A stretch of DNA of 64,000 bases from JABMMZ01 sp040403495 (GTDB lineage: Bacteria; Bacteroidota; Bacteroidia; NS11-12g; UBA955), in NCBI GenBank assembly GCA_040403495.1, contig JBBAKM010000007.1:1-64000 (forward strand), given 5' to 3'. Below the pieces are notes generated by a model, which was given only the letters and a program-made list of their open reading frames with translations, searched no databases and was not told the DNA's origin. Positions 18,001 through 26,171 of the stretch are shown here, piece after piece. A program made the translations under genes and the position numbers. Position 1 is the first letter of the stretch; every line of letters starts with the position of its first letter.

Positions 18001-18742
18001 CAGCAATCAAAGCTCATTGTTTGGGGACAAAAGCGACAGTACTATCAATTTACCTCTTTTACCAAAAGTAGAGCCTTTTACCATTATTCAAGAATGTGAA
18101 CTTGAAAAAGAAATGGTTGGCATATACATTAAAATGCACCCATTGGATACCTTTAAACTTGAATACGAAACCATTGTTAACACCAAATTGCATGAATTAA
18201 ATGATTTAGGACCTCTTGAAAACAAACCATCCATAGCTGTAGCAGGTGTTATTTTAGAAGAAAACACTTTCACTTCAAAAAAGAATCAAAAGTTCAACAA
18301 ATTCAAACTACAAGATTATGATGGTCAGTATGATTTTTATTTGTCAGGAGAAACTTTGGACAACTTTGGAAAATATATCAATAAAGGGGAATTTGTATTA
18401 ATCAATTGCACCGTAACAAAAAGTAAATACGCTACTAGTCCCGATGCTAAATTGTATTTGAATATTATTTCTATCAAACGAATGGAATATCTTAAAAAAG
18501 ATTGGTTTAAATCCCTGTTGATAAATCTGGTTGTCAATAAATTGAGTCATCAGACTATTGAAGATTTACAAGCAATAATAGAAAAATTCCCAGGCGACAA
18601 ACCCCTTGAATTTAATCTCATCGATACTCAGAAAAAATACAAGATAAATACCTATAGCAATGACAAGAAAATTGAGATTTGCGAAGAACTTATTTTTGAG
18701 CTTAAAAAAATCGATGTAGATTATACCATATTAAAAAATTAG
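15035..18742 (+). CDS. dnaE: DNA polymerase III alpha subunit
   Basis: 1235 residues, the replicative polymerase. The PHP domain opens with VHLHNHTQYSLLDG (about 5-18) and TDHGN. The palm carries GPGRGSAAGS and the catalytic pair in MPDIDTDF (Asp437 and Asp439). The finger/helix-hairpin-helix region is in the middle, and an OB-like domain begins near 1065 (SIAVAGVILEENTF). The size and the single PHP identify it as DnaE rather than PolC. It follows the CHU_C gene by about 120 bases and is followed at 15 bases by scoB, so the two may share a transcript. Acidic residues (EEVIENEDPDAEGD, near 525) form an inserted loop. Confidence 0.97.
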   Translation: MPEFVHLHNHTQYSLLDGAASISKLYKKAVQDNQKAIAITDHGNMFGAFQFVAEATKYNKNGEVIKPIVGCEFYVSEDRFRKNFTKDDKDVRYHQLLLAKNATGYKNISKLCSLGYLEGMYGKYPRIDKALIAEYHEGLIATSCCLGAIIPRTILKKGEAAAEEELKWWLDVFGEDFYIEIQRHQLNDEIIVNDTLMKFANKYQIKVIATNDSHYVDEADANAHDILLCINTNEKLNTPKIIDYGDEETSTKGRRFAFPNDQFYFKTQAQMNVLFSDIPESLDNTLEIVSKIETLDLKKEILLPNFPIPDSFKTHTTSLKIDEKTTLEPDVLNQWEYLKDLTFKGAKKRYTDITPEVEERLTFELDIIRKMGFAGYFLIVSDFIRAGKDLGVIVGPGRGSAAGSAVAYCIGITSIDPIKYDLLFERFLNPDRKSMPDIDTDFDDEGRQKVIDYVVEKYGKSQVAQIVTYGKMAAKMSVKDVARVMDFSMEESNHLTKLFPTKPIGITLKQILHAKIEGAEEVIENEDPDAEGDTAEIENKDTIVIRREEVQGIMQLREYYNDKQNTNGEVLRQAELLEGSVRNTGVHAAGIIIAPKDLKEILPVAISKDSELYLTQYDGKVVEDAGVIKMDFLGLKTLSILKTAVDIIKMNRGIEIDIETLPLDDELTYQLYQKGETNSTFQFESVGMQKYLRELKPDKFEDLIAMNALYRPGPMEYIPLYIKRKHGLEEINYDIPELEDHLKDTYGITVYQEQVMLLSQSLAGFSKGKADILRKAMGKKNLNDLMKLKDDFMKGIKERNLDANRCEKIWKDWESFASYAFNKSHSTCYAFVAYQTGYLKAHYPAEFMASVLSNNTNNLEKLSFHMEECKRMGVPVLGPDVNESHIQFTVNSKGEIRFGLCAIKGVGDGPAFNIIEEREKNGPYKSIFDLTSRCNLRNVNKKTLESLVKAGAFDFDPTYHKAQYITEMGGTTGLETALKYGINFQALQNSNQSSLFGDKSDSTINLPLLPKVEPFTIIQECELEKEMVGIYIKMHPLDTFKLEYETIVNTKLHELNDLGPLENKPSIAVAGVILEENTFTSKKNQKFNKFKLQDYDGQYDFYLSGETLDNFGKYINKGEFVLINCTVTKSKYATSPDAKLYLNIISIKRMEYLKKDWFKSLLINLVVNKLSHQTIEDLQAIIEKFPGDKPLEFNLIDTQKKYKINTYSNDKKIEICEELIFELKKIDVDYTILKN

Positions 18743-18757
18743 ATTTAATTTGCAGTC

Positions 18758-19411
18758 ATGTTAAGTAAAGAGCAAATAGCACAGAGAATAGCCATGGAAT
18801 TGAAAGATGGTTATTATGTTAATTTGGGAATTGGAATTCCTACATTGGTTGCCAATTACATTCCGGCAGGTGTAGATGTTGTTTTACAATCCGAAAATGG
18901 ATTGCTTGGCATGGGGCCATTTCCATTTGAGGGCGAAGAAGATGCAGACTTAATAAACGCAGGAAAGCAAACTATTACAACCGTGAATGGTTCTGCATTT
19001 TTCGACAGTGCCATGAGTTTTGGAATGATTAGAGCAGGAAAAGTCGATTTAACTGTATTGGGTGCTATGGAAGTCAATGACAAGGGTGATATTGCCAATT
19101 GGAAAATACCCGGAAAAATGGTCAAAGGAATGGGTGGTGCTATGGACTTAGTGGCAAGTGCCAAAAACATCATTGTAGCGATGCAGCATGTCAACAAAGC
19201 TGGAGAATCAAAACTGCTTAAAGAGTGCAGTCTTCCTATTACGGGATTGGCTTGCGTAAAAAAGATAGTAACCGAATTAGGCGTTTTTAATATCAACGAA
19301 AATGGTTTTGAATTGATAGAGAAAGCCGCAGATGTTTCGGTTGAATACATCAAAGAAAAAACAGAAGGAAGATTGACTGTAAGTAGTGAACTTAAAGACA
19401 TTACTTTTTAA
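18758..19411 (+). CDS. scoB: 3-oxoacid CoA-transferase subunit B
   Basis: 217 residues, the B chain of succinyl-CoA:3-ketoacid CoA-transferase. SENGLLGMG contains the catalytic glutamate (Glu46), which forms a glutamyl-CoA thioester. GGAMDL and the VNDKGDIANWKIPGK region also match. The enzyme normally works as a heterotetramer with subunit A, but no scoA lies on either side: dnaE is 15 bases upstream and a trans-sulfuration enzyme follows. The partner must be encoded elsewhere. The role would be activation of acetoacetate with succinyl-CoA, although related transferases use other acids. Confidence 0.93.
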   Translation: MLSKEQIAQRIAMELKDGYYVNLGIGIPTLVANYIPAGVDVVLQSENGLLGMGPFPFEGEEDADLINAGKQTITTVNGSAFFDSAMSFGMIRAGKVDLTVLGAMEVNDKGDIANWKIPGKMVKGMGGAMDLVASAKNIIVAMQHVNKAGESKLLKECSLPITGLACVKKIVTELGVFNINENGFELIEKAADVSVEYIKEKTEGRLTVSSELKDITF

Positions 19412-19440
19412 TTGAATACAACACATAAAGAACTTATATA

Positions 19441-20586
19441 ATGAAATTTGGAACCAAAGCATTACATGCAGGCATAGAACCTGATCCAACTACAGGAGCC
19501 GTTATGACTCCTATTTATCAAACTAGCACTTTTGTACAAGAATATCCAGGCAAACACAAAGGCTATGCTTATGCGAGAGGAAAAAATCCAACTAGAAATC
19601 AACTTGAAAACAACTTAGCTGCGTTAGAAAATGGCAATCATGCCATTTGTTTTAGTAGTGGAATGGGTGCAATAGACGCTGTAATTAAACTTTTAAAACC
19701 TGGAGATGAGGTTATCACAGGAGACGATATCTATGGAGGTTCATACCGAATGTTTTCTAAAATATACGAACCTTTTGGAATTAAATTTCATTATATCAAC
19801 TTATACGATGCTAGCAATATTGAAAAATACATCAACAGCAATACAAAATTGATTTGGGCCGAAACCCCGACCAATCCAACATTAAAAATTGTTGACATTG
19901 CAGCAGTTTCTGCTATAGCAAAAGCCAATCATATTACCTTAGCTATTGACAATACTTTTGCTTCACCATACCTACAAAACCCTTTGGATTTAGGGGCAGA
20001 TATAGTAATGCACAGTGCAACAAAGTATTTGGGCGGACACAGTGATGTCGTAATGGGGGCTTTGGTTGTTAATGATGATGAATTATACCAACGTCTTCAT
20101 TTTATTTTAAATAGTTGTGGTGCTAATCCGGGCCCTATGGATAGTTTCCTTGTATTAAGAGGCATTAAAACCCTTCATTTAAGAATGAAAGCCCATTGTG
20201 AAAACGGAGAAAAAGTGGCACACTTCCTAAGAAATCATCCAAAAATTGGTCATGTTTATTGGCCAGGTTTCGAAGATGCAAATGGTCATCAAATTGCAAA
20301 AAAACAAATGCGTGGATTTGGCGGTATGGTTTCATTTACACTTAAAGGAGATGATTTTGATGCTGCTATGCGTTTTGCTTGTAATGTTAAAGTATTTACG
20401 CTTGCAGAATCATTGGGAGGAGTTGAAAGTTTGGTCAATCACCCTGCAAGTATGACACACGCAAGTATTCCAAAAGCAGAGAGAGACAAAGCCGGTGTTG
20501 TTGATGGTTTATTGAGACTTAGTGTTGGCGTTGAGGATATCGAAGATTTAATTTTAGACATAGATCAAGCACTTGATTTGGTTTAA
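19441..20586 (+). CDS. PLP-dependent trans-sulfuration enzyme (cystathionine gamma-synthase/lyase type)
   Basis: 381 residues, the normal length for the Cys/Met metabolism PLP family. The YAYARGKNPTR block (42-52), SSGMGAID (72-79) and the PLP lysine Lys195 in HSATKYLGGHSD are all present. Family members include cystathionine gamma-synthase (MetB), cystathionine gamma-lyase and methionine gamma-lyase, which motifs alone do not separate. It is 29 bases after scoB, and a palindromic repeat block follows it. Confidence 0.92.
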   Translation: MKFGTKALHAGIEPDPTTGAVMTPIYQTSTFVQEYPGKHKGYAYARGKNPTRNQLENNLAALENGNHAICFSSGMGAIDAVIKLLKPGDEVITGDDIYGGSYRMFSKIYEPFGIKFHYINLYDASNIEKYINSNTKLIWAETPTNPTLKIVDIAAVSAIAKANHITLAIDNTFASPYLQNPLDLGADIVMHSATKYLGGHSDVVMGALVVNDDELYQRLHFILNSCGANPGPMDSFLVLRGIKTLHLRMKAHCENGEKVAHFLRNHPKIGHVYWPGFEDANGHQIAKKQMRGFGGMVSFTLKGDDFDAAMRFACNVKVFTLAESLGGVESLVNHPASMTHASIPKAERDKAGVVDGLLRLSVGVEDIEDLILDIDQALDLV

Positions 20587-20613
20587 TTTTCAAAAAATGT
20601 AGTATAATCTATT

Positions 20614-20774
20614 TCCCAATAGCTTTTGGGACCATTCAACCATCCTTCCCTCTTCTTTTTGTCATCTTTTTTGCTAGAAAAAAAGCAAAAAAGTCGCCAA
20701 AAAGGATTGTGTGTTTAATAATAACCACGGGTTAAAACCCGTGGCTATTATTATTTACCTCCTCTGGAGGTATT
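20614..20774. repeat. Composite REP-like element, copy 2
   Basis: The same order of blocks as at 211-346: an AATAGCTTTTGGGA half-palindrome, the T/A-rich hairpin core (20656-20704), CCACGGGTTAAAACCCGTGG at 20725-20744, then CCTCCTCTGGAGG around 20758-20770. It follows the trans-sulfuration gene directly. Confidence 0.85.
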
Positions 20775-21120
20775 TTTACCGTTGTTGTATTCTCTCTGTT
20801 TTCATCACACCATACCTTCCCTTGTTATTAGCATGTTCAAAGAGCATCTTCGTGTTGTCTTTTCCTCTCTCACTCTGCGCTCTCCTGAATGACTCGGGAG
20901 TGGTTAGGTTTCCATTAAAAAGCGCAACTAAGAGTGCTTTTTGTGTGGCTTCGCTCATAACCACGGGTTAAAACCCGTTGCTATAATTATTTTCCAATAG
21001 CAATCGGGACTATTTCCAGATAGCTATCGGGACTATTTAATATCCCCCGAGCTGTCATGTCGACGAAGGAGACATCTTTTCCCGACAGCTTTTGTGATTG
21101 ATGTTGGTCTCTGCTTAAAA
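20775..21120. repeat. Repeat-rich gap: second CACGGG palindrome, GATAGCTATC hairpins and a 60-codon open frame
   Basis: The stretch between copy 2 of the composite element and the next gene holds a partial palindrome CCACGGGTTAAAACCCGTTG (20961-20980), then CAATCGGGACTA and GATAGCTATCGGGACTA units (around 20999-21037), and an AGCTGTC...GACAGCT hairpin (about 21049-21092). On the minus strand 20776-20964 is an open frame of 62 codons that begins exactly at the edge of the second palindrome. I treat it as part of the repeat. No confident gene lies here. Confidence 0.7.
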
Positions 21121-21200
21121 GAAAAAAAAAGAATTTAAAGCCTTGATAAAATTGCAATCAAAGTTGAAAACTTTAACTTAAATGTATTCCATTGAATTCA

Positions 21201-21208
21201 TATTTTTG
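21201..21208 (+). promoter_or_regulatory. Probable -7 element of the archaemetzincin-like gene
   Basis: TATTTTTG matches TAnnTTTG and lies 24 bases before the TTG start codon. No clear -33 TTTG is at the right distance. Confidence 0.45.
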
Positions 21209-21232
21209 CAGATAAGTTAAGAATTAAAAAAT

Positions 21233-21856
21233 TTGAAAACGGGGAATATTTTTTTTGTGCTGTTGTCTGTATTATCTTTTTTTGCATGCAATCAAGAAAA
21301 ATCTAGCGTTAATCAACTTTCACGGTCAGATGAGAACAAAGCAACCATCATTATTCAACCTTTTGATGAATTTCCCGATAATGAAACCCAAACAATAGCA
21401 GTAGAACTAAGAAAAGTCTATTCAAAGGTTACAATTAATAAAAACATCCCATTTCCTAGTAATTCGATTAACCCTTCTGGCAAAAGATACCGTGCCGATT
21501 CTTTAATTAAATATTTGAGTAAACAAGCCCCTAAGAATACACTTATAATTGGACTAACCAATAAAGACATAAGTACACAAAAAGGGAAAATCAAAGATTG
21601 GGGAGTGTTTGGTTTAGGTTATTGTCCTGGCAAATCTTGTATAGCCTCAAATTTTAGATTAAAAGGGAAGAATAGAGCTGAAAAGTTATACAAAGTCGCA
21701 ATTCATGAACTTGGCCATACCCAAGGCCTTCCCCACTGCCCCATAAAAACTTGTTTGATGCGAGATGCAAAAGGCAAAGATGTATTAGACGAAGAAAAAG
21801 AATTTTGCAAAATGTGTAAACAGGTTTTAATAAATGCCAATTGGGCTTTTAAATAA
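21233..21856 (+). CDS. Archaemetzincin-like zinc metalloprotease, predicted lipoprotein
   Basis: 207 residues. The zinc signature is complete: HELGHTQGLPHC (His158, His162, His168, Cys169), then Cys174, Met176, and Cys192/Cys195 in CKMC. This is the archaemetzincin pattern HExxHxxGxxHCx4CxM followed by CxxC. Its usual relatives are cytosolic, whereas this protein begins with a hydrophobic segment ending in SFFAC (Cys19), a likely lipobox that would anchor it in the envelope. The start must be TTG: an in-frame stop lies five codons upstream and no ATG is near. It is followed at 9 bases by pyrC. Substrate unknown. Confidence 0.85.
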   Translation: MKTGNIFFVLLSVLSFFACNQEKSSVNQLSRSDENKATIIIQPFDEFPDNETQTIAVELRKVYSKVTINKNIPFPSNSINPSGKRYRADSLIKYLSKQAPKNTLIIGLTNKDISTQKGKIKDWGVFGLGYCPGKSCIASNFRLKGKNRAEKLYKVAIHELGHTQGLPHCPIKTCLMRDAKGKDVLDEEKEFCKMCKQVLINANWAFK

Positions 21857-21865
21857 AAAAATAAA

Positions 21866-23224
21866 ATGAATAACAAATATCTAATAAAAAACATTAGCAT
21901 CGTGAATGAGGGTTCTATCATAACAAGTGATTTACTCATAGAAAATGGATTAATTAAAAAAATTGGCATTATCAATGATTCAGAAAGTCATGTAATTGAT
22001 GGCACTAATCAATTTCTATTTCCGGGTATTATTGACGGTCAAGTGCACTTTCGCGAACCAGGACTAACACACAAAGGCGACCTATACACAGAGAGTAAAG
22101 CCGCTGTTGCAGGAGGTACCACTTCATTTATTGACATGCCAAATACTGTTCCGAATGTATTGACTATGGAAATTTTAAACGATAAATACACTATTGCAGC
22201 TAAGCAATCTTTGGCTAATTATGGCTTTTTTTTAGGTGTTAATGGCGACAATCTTGACGAAGTAATCAAACTTGACAAAAGTAAATTACTAGGAGTGTCG
22301 GATGATGGACTCTATTTCACAAAAAAAGGGAATCTCCTTGCTGACAATCCTGAAACGATGGAAAAACTATTTGCTAACTGCAAATCCATAATAGCGATTC
22401 ATTCTGAGAAAGAGAGTATTGTTGAAGAAAACGAAAACCATTACAAAAACCTATATGGGGAAGAGGTTCCTGTTAAATTTCACCCAATAATAAGGAGCGA
22501 AAAAGCCTGTTATGAAGCTACAAAAAGAGCCATTGATATAGCAAACAAGCACAATGCTAGACTTCATATCCTTCACTTAACAACCGAAGCTGAAACTCAT
22601 TTATTCAGAAACGATATTCCTTTAAAAGAGAAAAAAATAACGACCGAAGTGTCTGTTCACCATCTTTGGTTTAGTGACAAAGATTACGACAAATTGGGCA
22701 CTTTAATCAAATGGAATCCGGCCATTAAAACCGAAAAAGATAAAAACGGATTGTTAAAAGCCCTTTTAGATGACAGAATTGATATTGTAACAACAGACCA
22801 TGCACCGCATTCAATCGAAGAAAAAGAAAAAACTTATTTCAATGCAATGTCAGGTGCTCCTATCATTCAACACTCATTAAACATTATGTTGGAATTTTAC
22901 AAAAAAGGCCAAATTTCACTTGAAAAAATTGCTGAAAAAATGTGCCACAATCCAGCAATTCTCTATGATATTTCAATGCGAGGATTTATTCGTGAGGGAT
23001 ATTATGCAGACTTATGTATTGTTGACTTAAATTCAGACTGGACTGTTGATAAAGACAATCTTTTATATAAATGTGGCTGGTCACCTTTAGAAGGCACTAC
23101 TTTTGGAACCAAAATTACACACACTTTTGTCAATGGAAACTTGGTGTACAACAATGGACAATTTGACGAAAGTTATAGAGGACAAGCCTTAGAAACAAGT
23201 GAACAAGTTAGGCAACAGGCTTAA
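21866..23224 (+). CDS. pyrC: Dihydroorotase (class I type)
   Basis: 452 residues of the amidohydrolase fold. It closes carbamoyl aspartate to dihydroorotate, the step after PyrB. GQVHFREPGLTHKGD (58-72) is the substrate/metal block, PNTVPN follows near 97, and TTDHAPHS holds the catalytic aspartate. The usual HxH metal pair reads Gln59-Val-His61, so the first histidine is missing. I recall the same change in other Bacteroidota dihydroorotases, which would make it a clade feature rather than decay. It sits between the archaemetzincin-like gene (9 bases) and a DUF6671 gene (12 bases), so the three are probably one transcript. Confidence 0.9.
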   Translation: MNNKYLIKNISIVNEGSIITSDLLIENGLIKKIGIINDSESHVIDGTNQFLFPGIIDGQVHFREPGLTHKGDLYTESKAAVAGGTTSFIDMPNTVPNVLTMEILNDKYTIAAKQSLANYGFFLGVNGDNLDEVIKLDKSKLLGVSDDGLYFTKKGNLLADNPETMEKLFANCKSIIAIHSEKESIVEENENHYKNLYGEEVPVKFHPIIRSEKACYEATKRAIDIANKHNARLHILHLTTEAETHLFRNDIPLKEKKITTEVSVHHLWFSDKDYDKLGTLIKWNPAIKTEKDKNGLLKALLDDRIDIVTTDHAPHSIEEKEKTYFNAMSGAPIIQHSLNIMLEFYKKGQISLEKIAEKMCHNPAILYDISMRGFIREGYYADLCIVDLNSDWTVDKDNLLYKCGWSPLEGTTFGTKITHTFVNGNLVYNNGQFDESYRGQALETSEQVRQQA

Positions 23225-23236
23225 ACATTACTAATA

Positions 23237-24073
23237 ATGTTTAAAAACAGGAAACTTCTTATTGCAACAAAACACAAAAAAGAAAGTGTTATTGCACCCA
23301 TTTTAGAGAAAGAATTGGGTGTTATTTGTTTTACTGACGAGCATTTTGACACAGACCAATATGGGACTTTTAGTGGCGAAATAGAGCGAATAAATGACCC
23401 GATTACAACGCTAAAAAACAAATGTTTGAGCGCAATGGAACAAAATGATTGTGATTTAGCCATTGCAAGTGAAGGTTCTTTTGGCCCACATCCCACTCTA
23501 TTTTTCGCAAATGCTGATGACGAGTTTTTAATCTTTATTGACAAAAAGAATAACATTGAAATTATAGTTAGAGAACTGAGCACATCAACTAATTTCAGTG
23601 GCAAAGAAATAAATTCAAAAAGTGAATTAATGGATTTTGCTCAAAAAATTGGCTTTCCCTCACATGGATTGATTTTAAAAAACAGTCAATCACGTGGACA
23701 AAAAATCGAAAAAGGCATAGTGGATTTTGTTAAGCTTAACGATGTTTATGAGCAGTTAAAAACAGACAATCAAGCTCTTTATGTTGAAACAGACATGAGG
23801 GCCATGTATAATCCAACAAGAATGGACGTTATAAAAACAGCAACTACTAAATTAGTTTCCAAAATTATGTCTTGTTGTCCTCAATGTGAAAAACCTGGAT
23901 TCGACGTTACTAAAGCAAACAAAGGACTTGCATGTAATTTGTGCGGATTTCCAACTAATTCCATTTTAAGTTACATTTATGAATGTAAACATTGTAAATT
24001 TACAAAAACCGAAATGCATCCTCACAATAAGCAATTTGAAGACCCAATGTATTGTGACAATTGCAATCCTTAA
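23237..24073 (+). CDS. DUF6671 family protein with zinc-ribbon C-terminus
   Basis: 278 residues. The N-terminal part (KHKKESVIAPILEKELGV, DTDQYGTFSGE, ASEGSFGPHP) matches what I know as DUF6671, a family without assigned function. The last ~70 residues carry four CxxC-type pairs (CPQC, CNLC, CKHC, CDNC) that would bind two zinc ions in a rubredoxin/zinc-ribbon style. It is the third gene of the archaemetzincin-pyrC group, 12 bases after pyrC. No catalytic motif is recognisable beyond conserved Asp/Glu in the first half. Soluble, no signal peptide. Confidence 0.75.
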   Translation: MFKNRKLLIATKHKKESVIAPILEKELGVICFTDEHFDTDQYGTFSGEIERINDPITTLKNKCLSAMEQNDCDLAIASEGSFGPHPTLFFANADDEFLIFIDKKNNIEIIVRELSTSTNFSGKEINSKSELMDFAQKIGFPSHGLILKNSQSRGQKIEKGIVDFVKLNDVYEQLKTDNQALYVETDMRAMYNPTRMDVIKTATTKLVSKIMSCCPQCEKPGFDVTKANKGLACNLCGFPTNSILSYIYECKHCKFTKTEMHPHNKQFEDPMYCDNCNP

Positions 24074-24078
24074 AAATC

Positions 24079-24500
24079 AGACGCCAAGCATGGCGTCTCT
24101 ACCGAAAACCTATTATGATTTCGCCACGACGTGGCTGGGAAATTATTGATTTATTCCTATTATGATTTCGCCACAACGTGGCTGTTAAATTTTTGATTTT
24201 ATATAATCAAACACCTAAACACCCTTTACTTCGACAAGCTCAGTATAAACTCCCTCACGTGACTAGGCTCAGCCTAGTGGGTGACAAACAAATAAACAAT
24301 TTAAACACCTAAACCCTTTAAACCTCCTCAACCCTTTAAACACCTAACCACCTAAACACCCTTCGAGAGGTAATCTCACGTGACTAGGCTCAGCCTAGTG
24401 GGTGACACCTAAACCCTTTAAACCTCCTCAACCATTTAAACCACCTAAACAAATAAACACCCTTCGAGAGCCTCAGGGTGACAACTAAACAAATAAACAA
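24079..24500. repeat. Palindromic repeat array between DUF6671 and an exported protein gene
   Basis: In order: AGACGCCAAGCATGGCGTCT (24079-24098) followed by CTAC; two tandem units of a TATTATGATTTCGCCAC hairpin (GCCACGACGTGGC, then GCCACAACGTGGC, about 24110-24185); CTTCGACAAGCTCAG; then two copies of ACTAGGCTCAGCCTAGT (24262-24278 and 24383-24399) inside CTCACGTG...GGGTGAC. They are separated by low-complexity CACCTAAACCC-like text. No open frame of interest is present. These palindromes recur at 44.5-44.9 kb. Confidence 0.85.
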
Positions 24501-24607
24501 TCTCGCTACTCAGCGCGAAACCATTCCCAACTAATAACTTATCAAAAAGTGATTTTAAAAAATGAAAAAATAATTATATTTAAAGAAAAATTAATTCTAA
24601 TTACATC

Positions 24608-25552
24608 ATGTTAAAATTATCTTTAAAATCATTGTTTCTATTTAGCCTCATTTCTTTTAACAACTTTAGCAATGGTCAGGGTTGTAGCGATGCTGGATTT
24701 TGTACCATTAACAGTTTTAAACCTAACAACACAGACAGCACTCAAGAAACAAAAAATCAATTTAAAACGGGTGCTTTTTGGGGAAATGCCGACAATTCTA
24801 TCTTAGCTTATGGCGCTTATATTGAATACAACCGACTGCTTAACAACAAATGGTCAATCGATTTGAAAATTACAAGTTTGGGACAAAACGGGAATAACAT
24901 CAGCACCTATGGCCTTTCCGATGCATTTATCAATGCCAATTTTAAAGCGCATGAAAATTTAAAATTAACAATTGGCACTAAACTTCCTTTTACAAGAGCT
25001 AACAAACAAATTCCGCCTAATATTACTATGCCTCAATCTGCAAGATCTTTACCAATGGATTATCAGGCAAGTTTGGGAACCATTGACTTCATTTTTGGAG
25101 TTGGATTCCAATTTAAAAAAATACAATTAGCCGCGGCAATTCAGCAGCCTATCACTCAAAACAGCAATACATTTGCACCCTATACTATTAACACCGTTGG
25201 TTATTCTCAATTAAATCAGTTTCAAAACACCAATCAATTCAAACGAAGTGGTGATGTATTACTTAGAATTTCTTATCCTTTTACCGTTAAGGAACGCCTA
25301 ATGATAACTCCTAGCCTACTCCCTATTTACCACTTAGCAAACGATAAATATACGGACTTCCAAAATATTGAAAGAGAAATTATTGGTTCTAAAGGATTGA
25401 CACTTAATGGCAATTTGTATTTCGACTATGAATTAAACCATAAAAACACCATTCAATTGAATATGGGAATGCCATTCATTGTTAGAAAATCCCGTCCAGA
25501 TGGGTTGACTAGAAGTTTTATTATGAACTTGGAATATAAATTCAATTTTTAA
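24608..25552 (+). CDS. Exported protein, probable outer-membrane beta-barrel
   Basis: 314 residues. A signal peptide ends near residue 24 (SNGQGCSDAGFC), and a pair of cysteines opens the mature part. The rest alternates polar and hydrophobic residues in short strands, with many Asn, Thr and aromatic residues and a last strand ending in FNLEYKFNF-like aromatic residues, typical of outer-membrane barrels. I do not recognise a named family. The gene follows a 530-base repeat array, so it probably has its own promoter, but no clear TAnnTTTG is visible. The DUF1648 gene follows 22 bases later. Confidence 0.6.
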   Translation: MLKLSLKSLFLFSLISFNNFSNGQGCSDAGFCTINSFKPNNTDSTQETKNQFKTGAFWGNADNSILAYGAYIEYNRLLNNKWSIDLKITSLGQNGNNISTYGLSDAFINANFKAHENLKLTIGTKLPFTRANKQIPPNITMPQSARSLPMDYQASLGTIDFIFGVGFQFKKIQLAAAIQQPITQNSNTFAPYTINTVGYSQLNQFQNTNQFKRSGDVLLRISYPFTVKERLMITPSLLPIYHLANDKYTDFQNIEREIIGSKGLTLNGNLYFDYELNHKNTIQLNMGMPFIVRKSRPDGLTRSFIMNLEYKFNF

Positions 25553-25574
25553 ATCATTAATAATCTGCTTAACA

Positions 25575-26075
25575 ATGACTGAAAAAAGGCCTCAAATTAA
25601 AATTCAAAAAACGAAAATAGAGCATACCATAGATTTTTTAACTTGGACAATTGTGACTGCAGTTTGTGTTTATACAATCGTTGAATATACACACCTTCCC
25701 AAAACAATACCTATTCATTTCAATAGTGCGGGAGTTGCAGACGGATTTGGGAATAAAAGTACTATTTTAACACTTCCAATCATTTTAGTTTTTTTAACCA
25801 TTCTGATGAGTTTGGTTAGCAAATTTCCTCACCATTTTAACTACCCCAATAAAATTACTCCAGAAAATGCATTAAGGCAATATAAGTTGGCAACTAATCT
25901 TATCAGATATTTGAGACTAGCAATCGTTTTCATTTATAGCCAAATAACCGTTTCAACGATTTGGATAGCAAATGGTAAAAAAACGGGACTTGGAGTTTGG
26001 TTTTTACCCTTAAGTGTAGGTATTATTTTTACATTAATCATCCTTTTTATATTTCAATCCAAAAAAAAACAATAG
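25575..26075 (+). CDS. DUF1648 domain membrane protein
   Basis: 166 residues with four hydrophobic segments (about 20-40, 62-82, 110-130, 140-160). Between the first two lies the DUF1648 block PKTIPIHFNSAGVADGFGNK, known from SdpI-like and other small membrane proteins. In SdpI this type of protein takes part in immunity and signalling, but DUF1648 alone has no settled function. It follows the barrel gene by 22 bases and may be co-transcribed with it. Confidence 0.8.
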   Translation: MTEKRPQIKIQKTKIEHTIDFLTWTIVTAVCVYTIVEYTHLPKTIPIHFNSAGVADGFGNKSTILTLPIILVFLTILMSLVSKFPHHFNYPNKITPENALRQYKLATNLIRYLRLAIVFIYSQITVSTIWIANGKKTGLGVWFLPLSVGIIFTLIILFIFQSKKKQ

Positions 26076-26098
26076 CTACTTGTAATAAATATAACCAA

Positions 26099-26130
26099 TT
26101 TGAATTCAATAGTAAAAATTCATACATTTG
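26099..26130 (+). promoter_or_regulatory. Promoter of the DUF1801/YdeI-like gene
   Basis: TTTG (26099-26102), a 20-base spacer and TACATTTG (26123-26130) fit the consensus well. The start codon is 41 bases downstream. Confidence 0.7.
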
Positions 26131-26171
26131 TATCACATAATGATTAAAAATTCAGGCAATTATAAAATAAA

